Positions 7,480 through 12,479 of a stretch of DNA of 12,479 bases are shown here, piece after piece. A model generated the notes under the pieces. It had not been told where the DNA came from, searched no databases, and saw nothing but the letters and a program-made list of their open reading frames with translations. Position numbers and translations under genes: made by a program. The DNA is from CAYFJO01 sp964343305 (GTDB lineage Bacteria > Planctomycetota > Planctomycetia > Pirellulales > Pirellulaceae), in assembly GCA_964343305.1 (NCBI GenBank), contig CAYFJO010000322.1, positions 1 through 12,479 on the forward strand, given 5' to 3'. Position 1 is the first letter of the stretch, and each line of letters begins with the position of its first letter.

Positions 7480-7508
7480 TTGCCGGTCTGGGGTAAATTC
7501 CGTATCAT
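7480..7508 (+). promoter_or_regulatory. Putative sigma70-type promoter for the antiporter
   Basis: The -35 TTGCCG (7480-7485, four of six matches) and -10 TATCAT (7503-7508, five of six) are separated by exactly 17 bp. Transcription would begin near 7515, leaving a leader of about 23 nt that contains the Shine-Dalgarno sequence at 7525-7531. The site lies inside the longer reading frame that starts at 7412, which supports the downstream TTG start. It is predicted by sequence only. Confidence 0.42.
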
Positions 7509-7524
7509 CGGACGGCTGTCAAAA

Positions 7525-7531
7525 AAAGGGG
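7525..7531 (+). promoter_or_regulatory. Ribosome binding site that decides the antiporter start
   Basis: AAAGGGG lies 6 nt before the TTG at 7538. No comparable site precedes the GTGs at 7412 and 7415, so this site argues for a TTG start and a 621-residue protein. Confidence 0.55.
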
Positions 7532-7537
7532 TCCGAC

Positions 7538-9403
7538 TTGGACGAACGTCTGTTTTTTTACTTGGCGGGTGTTCCGGCGCTGGGTATCGCGGCCCAGTGG
7601 CTTGCGTGGCGGTTGAGGCTGCCGTCAATTTTGCTGTTGTTGGCGTTTGGCGTCGCGCTGCGGTTTGTCGTCGATCCGGATAGTTTGATTCGCGATTTGG
7701 CCAACATTCCCAAGGACGTGGATGCAAAAAACCCGCTTGGCCCCAAAGTCATTTTTCCGTTCGTTTCGCTATCGGTCGCCGTTGTTTTGTTCGAAGGTGG
7801 GCTGACGCTGCGGTTGAACGAACTCAAGACCGCCGGCGTCGCGGTACTTCGGCTGTGTACGCTTGGCGTAGTCATTAGTTGGGTGTTGGGTGGCATCGCG
7901 GCGTGTTACGTCGTCGGTTTGCCACCATCGATCGGAGCACTAATCGGCGCGATTCTGGTGGTCACCGGGCCAACCGTCATTGCACCGTTGTTGCGCCACA
8001 TCAAACCCACTCGCCGCGTTGGTTCGATCGCCAAATGGGAAGGAATCGTCGTCGACCCAATCGGTGCAATTCTGGCCGTGCTGGTGTTTCAATTCATCAC
8101 CGGAGAAGCCGCACAGTTTGCGTTCGTTTTGTTTCGCACCACGGCTGCTGGATGCATTCTGGGACTCGGCGGCGGCATGATTCTCGTGCAACTGCTTAAA
8201 CGATTTTGGGTGCCCGACTACCTGCACGGCGTTACGTTTCTCGCCGTAACGCTGAGTGCGTTCGCGATTTCGAATGGAATTCAATCCGAATCCGGTCTTG
8301 TCACGGTCACGCTGCTGGGCGTTTATCTGGCAAACCAAAAAGAAGTATCGCTTCGGCACATTATTGAGTTCAAAGAACATCTGACCGTGCTGCTGATCTC
8401 ATGTTTGTTCATCGTTCTGGGATCACGCCTCGATCCAAAAGCGCTCGTCGACGTCGGACTCGGTGGCATCGCGTTTGTCGCCATACTGATCGGTGTCGTT
8501 CGACCCGCCTCGGTCTTTCTGTCAACGATTCGTAGCGACGTGAATCTTGCCGAGCGCGCGTTTCTGGCCTTCCTCGCTCCGCGCGGAATTGTCGCCGCCG
8601 CGGTGACGGCGGTCTTCGCGCTGGAGATCCAGCATTTGATCCATGAAAACGAGTCGCTCGCGCATCTTGCGCAGCCGGCGTCGAAACTGGAAGCGCTGAC
8701 GTTTATGGTCATCGTCGGTACGGTGGCCTTCTACGGCTTGCTGGCCGGACCGCTGGCTCGCTGGCTGAAACTTGCCGATGCCAAGCCGCAGGGAATCCTG
8801 TTCGCTGGAGCGGAACCGTGGATACGAAACATTGCCTTGTCCGTCCAAGAAGAAGGTTTTCAAGTCGTGTTGGTCGACACGAACTACCGCAACATCGCCG
8901 CCGCCAAGATGGCCGGCTTGCCGGCTGCGTGTTACAGCATCCTCTCCGAACGAGCCCATGAAGAATTAGACTTCGGCGGCATCGGCCGCTTACTGGCCGC
9001 GACGCCGAACGATGAAGTCAATTCGTTGGCCGCCAGCGAATTTGTCCACCAATTCGGCCGGGCCAACGTCTATCAACTTCCACCGTGGGACGCCGGCATC
9101 GGACATCGCGACTCGGTCTCCGAACATCTGCGCGGGCGGTTGTTGTTCGGCGATGGCCTGCACCACGACAAGCTTGCCAACCTGATGACGCACGGCCACG
9201 AAGTAAAAAAGACCCGGCTCAGCGATGAATTCACGTACGACCAGTTTTGCGAAATGTACGGCGATTCGGCGGTCGTGCTGTTTCTGATCGATGAAGCCAA
9301 GAACTTGATCGTTCGCACGGACGAAGACACCACGGCACCAAGCGCGGGACAAACGGTCATCGCACTTGTGAATCCTCCGGCGACAGAAATGGAATCCGAT
9401 TGA
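7538..9403 (+). CDS. CPA1-type Na+(K+)/H+ antiporter with C-terminal RCK/TrkA-like domain
   Basis: With a TTG start at 7538 the protein has 621 residues; the frame stays open to GTG 7412 (663). Residues 5-410 hold about twelve hydrophobic segments. They carry CPA1 signatures: LFEGGLTLRL at 84-93, VTGPTVIAPLLR at 142-153, WEGIVVDPIGA at 167-177, and LAPRGIVAAAV at 346-356. The Asp in VVDP corresponds to the ion-binding acidic residue of the family, and the Glu of WEG is also family-typical. Residues 418-510 form a Rossmann-like RCK_N/TrkA-N domain. Its glycine loop is degenerate (FAGAEPWIRNIA instead of GxGxxG), while the acidic strand end VVLVDTN is kept. Residues 550-612 resemble RCK_C. The protein should exchange Na+ or K+ for H+ across the inner membrane, with gating by the cytoplasmic domain. 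Ion choice and ligand cannot be read from sequence. The MuiA-like gene follows after 116 bp. Confidence 0.93.
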   Translation: MDERLFFYLAGVPALGIAAQWLAWRLRLPSILLLLAFGVALRFVVDPDSLIRDLANIPKDVDAKNPLGPKVIFPFVSLSVAVVLFEGGLTLRLNELKTAGVAVLRLCTLGVVISWVLGGIAACYVVGLPPSIGALIGAILVVTGPTVIAPLLRHIKPTRRVGSIAKWEGIVVDPIGAILAVLVFQFITGEAAQFAFVLFRTTAAGCILGLGGGMILVQLLKRFWVPDYLHGVTFLAVTLSAFAISNGIQSESGLVTVTLLGVYLANQKEVSLRHIIEFKEHLTVLLISCLFIVLGSRLDPKALVDVGLGGIAFVAILIGVVRPASVFLSTIRSDVNLAERAFLAFLAPRGIVAAAVTAVFALEIQHLIHENESLAHLAQPASKLEALTFMVIVGTVAFYGLLAGPLARWLKLADAKPQGILFAGAEPWIRNIALSVQEEGFQVVLVDTNYRNIAAAKMAGLPAACYSILSERAHEELDFGGIGRLLAATPNDEVNSLAASEFVHQFGRANVYQLPPWDAGIGHRDSVSEHLRGRLLFGDGLHHDKLANLMTHGHEVKKTRLSDEFTYDQFCEMYGDSAVVLFLIDEAKNLIVRTDEDTTAPSAGQTVIALVNPPATEMESD

Positions 9404-9418
9404 GCGATTCGCACAATA

Positions 9419-9435
9419 CGTTACAAATTCGTTAC
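9419..9435 (+). repeat. Direct hexamer repeat CGTTAC with an 11-bp period
   Basis: CGTTAC occurs at 9419-9424 and 9430-9435, with the starts one helical turn apart, in the gap between the antiporter and the MuiA-like gene. A weak TTGAAC hexamer follows at 9446-9451, but its -10 is unconvincing. The arrangement could be an activator site; the repeats are short enough to be chance. Confidence 0.25.
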
Positions 9436-9505
9436 CCATCCACTCTTGAACCAATCCGCTACGGCGTGCGATATATGCATGTCGCAGCGTCTTTTACCAA
9501 CCTCG

Positions 9506-9512
9506 AAAGGAG
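9506..9512 (+). promoter_or_regulatory. Strong ribosome binding site of the MuiA-like gene
   Basis: AAAGGAG lies 7 nt before ATG 9520. It selects this ATG over the upstream in-frame codons available back to 9400, and a signal peptide begins immediately after it. Confidence 0.8.
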
Positions 9513-9519
9513 AATTGTT

Positions 9520-11355
9520 ATGTCTCGCCACCGAATCGTTCTGTGTGTCTTGTTGAAGTCCGCAATCATTTTGCTCAGCCAGCCGGCCATCGCCGCACCT
9601 CAAACCGCCACTGGCAAAGTCACCCACGTAACGCTGTATCGTGGCCAAGCGATGATCACGCGCGAAGTCCCGATCGAAGGTACCAAAGGCAGCCTGGAGA
9701 TCATCGTTTCCGACCTGCCCGAACAAATCATCACCGGCAGCATGTTTGCCGAAAGCGACGAAAGTGTCGAAGTCCGCGCCGTCCAATATCGAAACCGCGC
9801 GGTGGGCGAAGAACCGCGTGAAGAAGTCCGCAAACTGGATGAACAAATCGAAGCGCAGAATCACAAGATCGAGATCAACAACAAGAGCCAGCAGATCATG
9901 GCCAAGCGTTTGGAGTACTTGGACAAACTCGAAGCGTTCGTCGCTGGAACGGCCAAGAGTGACCTGGAAAAGGGTGCGCTCGATGCCACCGCGTTGGAAA
10001 AACTAACCAGCTTGTCCTTCGAGCAACGAGCCACCGTCACGGACGAGCAAATCAAATTGACCCAGGAAGCCCGCGAGTTGAACAAAGAGTTGGAACTGTT
10101 GCAACGAAAGCGATCGGAGCTGACCAGCGGATCTTCGCGAACGGTCCGCGAAGCCGTCTTGTTCCTGCAAAAAGATGACGATGGCAAACAAACCGTGCGG
10201 CTGAATTACCTGGTCAACGACTGCGGCTGGTCGCCGACTTACACTTTGCGCGCTTCGACAGAACAAGACGATGTCCGTGTCGAATACAACGCATTGATCC
10301 ATCAACTGAGTGGCGAGGATTGGAGCGACGTGAAGCTCTCGCTCTCCACAGCGTCCCCCGGACTCAGTGCTGCACGACCGGGCCTGGCACCGTTTCGCGT
10401 GGCCCTTCATAGCGGCGCTGCCAATCAACCACCAGCGACCAACGACGCAAAGCAGCTACTCGCCCAAGTCCAGTCGATTAAAGGCCGTCAGTACAGCGCC
10501 GTCATCATGAATCGCAACGCGGACAATTTTCGTGACAACAACGCCACGGCGTGGAACATCAACGGATTTGCCAACGAACTTCAGCAGCTCGAACTGCTCT
10601 GCGAAACGGGCTTCATCTCGACATTGAACAATGGTGCCAATGAAAACGGCGAAGGCCCCAGCTTGAGTTATCAACTGGCAAGCTCCGTCAGCCTGCCCAG
10701 CCGCACGGACCAACAAATGGTTCGCATTCTGCAAGAAGGCCTCCCCAGCAAGTTCTTCCATGTCGCAACACCCGTGCTGACCAGCTACGTCTATCGTGAA
10801 GGCGAGCTGACTAACAACAGCCAAGAAGACCTGCTTGCCGGCCCGGTCGCCGTTTATCTCGACAATCGATTTGTCGGCCGCACGGAAATCCCCACGGTCG
10901 CTCGCGGCCAGACGTTTGTCGTCGGTTTCGGCGCCGACCCTCAACTTCGCACCCGCCGAGAACTGGCCGACAAGGCCGACAACGTACAGGGCGGCAATCG
11001 CGAACTACAATTCACGTATCGCTTGATTATCGAAAACTACAAGGCCGACGCCGCACCACTGCGAGTCGTCGACCGCATGCCCATTTCCGACCGTTCGGCT
11101 GACATCCGAGTTACCGTCGGCGAAATGACTGATGATCTCAGCGAAGACAAAGTCTACTCGCGACACGAACGTCCCACCGGCATCCTCCGCTGGGACATCG
11201 ACGCCGAAGCGGGCGCAACGGGCGAAGAAGCTCGGTTGATTGAGTACACCTACACGATCGAATACGACCGCAACTTTGCCCTCGCAACGCCCAGCGGCAC
11301 ACAACAACTTCAACAGGAGTTTGAACAACTGCAACGCGGCCGCCTGAAGCGCTGA
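9520..11355 (+). CDS. Exported MuiA-like protein, DUF4140 plus DUF4139
   Basis: This is a 611-residue protein from ATG 9520. The frame is open to 9400, but only 9520 has a strong ribosome binding site and is followed by a signal peptide (residues 1-25, hydrophobic core LCVLLKSAIILL, then PAIAA). Residues 31-97 (VTHVTLYRGQAMITREVPI...LPEQI) match the DUF4140 start seen in the mucoidy inhibitor MuiA family. Residues 98-205 are charged and heptad-like, so probably a long coiled-coil hairpin. DUF4139 follows from about 225 (LNYLVNDCGWSPTYTLR, SGEDWSDVKLSLSTASP at 264-280) to 590 (IEYTYTIEYDRN). An Asn/Gln-rich segment at about 300-385 interrupts DUF4139. The biochemical role is unknown. The name comes from an effect on mucoid colonies in other bacteria, so an envelope or capsule role is an inference. 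It may be co-transcribed with the antiporter, although the 116-bp gap allows its own promoter. Confidence 0.9.
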   Translation: MSRHRIVLCVLLKSAIILLSQPAIAAPQTATGKVTHVTLYRGQAMITREVPIEGTKGSLEIIVSDLPEQIITGSMFAESDESVEVRAVQYRNRAVGEEPREEVRKLDEQIEAQNHKIEINNKSQQIMAKRLEYLDKLEAFVAGTAKSDLEKGALDATALEKLTSLSFEQRATVTDEQIKLTQEARELNKELELLQRKRSELTSGSSRTVREAVLFLQKDDDGKQTVRLNYLVNDCGWSPTYTLRASTEQDDVRVEYNALIHQLSGEDWSDVKLSLSTASPGLSAARPGLAPFRVALHSGAANQPPATNDAKQLLAQVQSIKGRQYSAVIMNRNADNFRDNNATAWNINGFANELQQLELLCETGFISTLNNGANENGEGPSLSYQLASSVSLPSRTDQQMVRILQEGLPSKFFHVATPVLTSYVYREGELTNNSQEDLLAGPVAVYLDNRFVGRTEIPTVARGQTFVVGFGADPQLRTRRELADKADNVQGGNRELQFTYRLIIENYKADAAPLRVVDRMPISDRSADIRVTVGEMTDDLSEDKVYSRHERPTGILRWDIDAEAGATGEEARLIEYTYTIEYDRNFALATPSGTQQLQQEFEQLQRGRLKR

Positions 11356-11649
11356 TGGTACGAACCAAAGCAACGCGACAGTTTCGCTGGCCAAAGTCCC
11401 GCAACCGCCCAAGTCTCTCAACGCTTGTGTTCCCAAAAAAACGGGACAAACAAGACCGCGCCGCCAATAACAAAGACTGCCCAGCGCGCTAACCACAAGG
11501 AGCCAGGGACGGCGTTGACGTGGAATCGAAATCAACTCTTGTATTACGCCAAGCTTGATGCAGTCCTACTAAACGGCTATTATCCGATAAGTAACTCCTA
11601 GCCGGGAATTAGCGAAATTAATTACAGATAGACCGGCATAATCATAGTT
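11356..11649. other. Intergenic region with no supported gene
   Basis: The 294 bp after the MuiA-like gene contain no gene I can defend. An imperfect stem-loop (about 11423-11453, CTTGT...TCCC pairing with GGGA...ACAAG around a run of A) could end the upstream transcript, but there is no T-tract on the plus strand. On the minus strand, 11418-11531 is open for 37 codons and encodes a strongly hydrophobic stretch ending in FFWEHKR. It has no ATG or ribosome binding site. The part next to 11650 is AT-rich (about 11575-11649) and probably holds the promoter of the next gene, but no clear hexamer pair stands out. Confidence 0.45.
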
Positions 11650-12243
11650 ATGCGGATGGGAATTCGCGTGCAGTACTTTGCCATCGACACCGACTGGGAC
11701 GAAAGTCTCAACTCGCCATGGGACGCACTTTGGCACGAAGGTGAATACGACGCCCTCGGTTGCCTCGACGGTTCCCTGCCATTGAAGGCCATCTGGAAGT
11801 CTCCAGAAATCACACTTGAATCGAGAGACAATACACCAGACGTGTATTCGTTCGAACTGCATTACGCCGTAAATGAGCGGACGCGAAACCTGATTGCACC
11901 AATTGTCAAAGATGAGGCCGAATTCCTTCCGTTAAACATTCCTGAAAAGGATACGGCATACGTGATCCACCCATTATGGCCAGTAGACTTTGATGATCAG
12001 GCGGAGGTCCATTGCAACGCCGTCAGCAAGAACATAACCGTTGTCCACAAATACTCGTTTACCCTCGATCCAAGAGAATTCGATGGTCCGCGTCACTTGT
12101 TCCGAATGCGCCAAGCTAAGGGTTCCGCCGCAAGGGACGACGGGTCCACATTGAAAACTCTGATTGTGTCGGAAACAATTAGGGATGTCTGCGAAGGCAA
12201 CGCCGTGGAAGGAATTACGTTTAAGCCTGCACACACAACATGA
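11650..12243 (+). CDS. Imm11/DUF1629-like protein, orphan immunity-type gene
   Basis: This is a 197-residue protein with no signal peptide or membrane segment, so it should be cytoplasmic. The order of conserved-looking blocks fits the Imm11 (DUF1629) family found beside polymorphic toxins. PDVYSFELHYAVNERTRNLI at 63-82 is in the position of the D-x-x-x...V-S-E-x block. EAEFLPLNI is at 89-97 and YVIHPLWPVDFDD at 104-116. HLFRM is at 149-153, and LIVSETIRDVCEGNAVEGIT, followed by FKP, ends the protein. Immunity proteins of this type would neutralise a cognate toxin, but no toxin, secretion marker or second immunity gene is in the window. The start is uncertain. ATG 11650 and 11656 lack a good ribosome binding site, while GTG 11668 follows a GATGGGA and would begin with MQYFAIDTDWDE, which looks more natural. 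The assignment rests on remembered motif order, so a generic hypothetical protein is the fallback. Confidence 0.62.
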   Translation: MRMGIRVQYFAIDTDWDESLNSPWDALWHEGEYDALGCLDGSLPLKAIWKSPEITLESRDNTPDVYSFELHYAVNERTRNLIAPIVKDEAEFLPLNIPEKDTAYVIHPLWPVDFDDQAEVHCNAVSKNITVVHKYSFTLDPREFDGPRHLFRMRQAKGSAARDDGSTLKTLIVSETIRDVCEGNAVEGITFKPAHTT

Positions 12244-12479
12244 ATCCGCATAACAAATGAGAATTTGACTTCGCGTTGAGCGTGGTTTGGGTTTGAATCT
12301 GGTTGAGGTTGTTTCGTTGATCGCCGGTTGGAAGCGAAGACGGGCAGCCGAAGCTCAAATTCTGTGTTCAAGGAGGCTGTGTTGGGGCTTGATGTTGGGG
12401 GCGATTTGTGTTTTTTTCGCCTGACGCGCAGCGCGACGATGCTCGGCGAAAGACGCGCTTTGGCGAGTGACCGCGGGGA
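12244..12479. other. Right-end region without a secure gene
   Basis: Most of this segment is unassigned. From 12370 there is an AAGGAGG ribosome-binding-like sequence followed by overlapping GTG and TTG codons, whose frame (LGLDVGGDLCFFRL...) is open to the window edge. This could be the first 30-odd codons of a gene continuing to the right. A short ATG frame in the same place stops after about ten codons. The last 65 bp are GC-rich, with CGCGC-A-GCGCG self-complementarity, and could instead be an intergenic repeat. Confidence 0.3.

Larger units (their letters stand above)
7239..7537. other. Divergent intergenic region between the BNR-like gene and the antiporter
   Basis: This region separates the minus-strand gene starting at 7238 from the plus-strand antiporter. 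A promoter for the antiporter is proposed at 7480-7508. On the minus strand there is a TTGACC hexamer but no -10 at suitable distance, so the promoter of the BNR-like gene is not identified. The antiporter frame is open back to a GTG at 7412, but the predicted peptide of the extra 42 codons is not membrane-like and has no family character. I therefore treat it as untranslated. Confidence 0.5.

Noticed and set aside
11423..11453. Rho-independent terminator after the MuiA-like gene
   Set aside because: The stem is imperfect with an indel, and the plus strand has a run of A in the loop and no T-tract after the stem.
11355..11492. 45-codon plus-strand frame whose ATG overlaps the stop of the MuiA-like gene (TGATG)
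   Set aside because: Translational coupling is possible in principle, but the peptide is very basic and unstructured, with no family character, and the antisense reading is the more protein-like one.
11515..11544. TTGACG with downstream TTGTAT as a promoter for the Imm11-like gene
   Set aside because: The spacing is 18 bp, but the -10 matches consensus at only three of six positions, and the site is over 100 bp from the start.
12246..12279. Possible integron attC site after the Imm11-like gene (GCATAAC...GTTGAGC)
   Set aside because: The two motifs are about 34 bp apart, too close for attC. The first mismatches RYYYAAC, and no matching inner arms are present.

Overview
The window looks like chromosomal DNA from a planctomycete, probably of the Pirellulales/Rhodopirellula type. 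This is inferred from gene content. Two adjacent genes encode a basic N-terminus followed by an LEPR-XLL-like motif (LEERKMLA and LETKCMLA) and ELWxxDGT repeats. There are long secreted beta-propeller proteins, a planctomycete-style matrixin-like metallopeptidase fragment (HELGHMRGLDH), loose gene packing and few recognisable promoters. No database search was possible, so family names rest on motifs read directly from the translations.

Layout: (1) 1-744 (-) is the N-terminal part of an ELWxxDGT-repeat surface protein that runs off the left edge. It is not a conventional closed ORF because its stop lies outside the window. (2) 856-1425 (-) is a shorter paralogue whose last repeat is cut off. 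(3) 1426-1783 is a non-coding stretch holding an inverted repeat and a tandem octamer. (4) 1784-2270 is gene debris: an antisense C-terminal metallopeptidase fragment abuts a short TPR reading frame on the plus strand. (5) 2292-3797 (-) and 3996-7238 (-) encode two exported propeller-type proteins, the second a sortilin/BNR-like protein with eleven Asp-boxes. (6) 7538-9403 (+) encodes a CPA1-type monovalent cation/proton antiporter with a C-terminal RCK/TrkA-like domain. It is followed by 9520-11355 (+), an exported MuiA-like DUF4140/DUF4139 protein. (7) 11650-12243 (+) is an Imm11/DUF1629-like gene with no visible toxin partner. (8) The right end, 12244-12479, has no secure gene.

Most products act at or outside the cytoplasmic membrane: surface repeat proteins, exported propellers, an ion antiporter and an exported coiled-coil protein. 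No defence system, CRISPR array, tRNA, rRNA or complete insertion sequence was found. The items most worth following up are the metallopeptidase/TPR junction, the orphan Imm11-like gene, the truncated ELWxxDGT paralogue, and the antiporter start decision (TTG with promoter and ribosome binding site against the longer reading frame). I do not see convincing evidence of a wholly new multi-gene system here.
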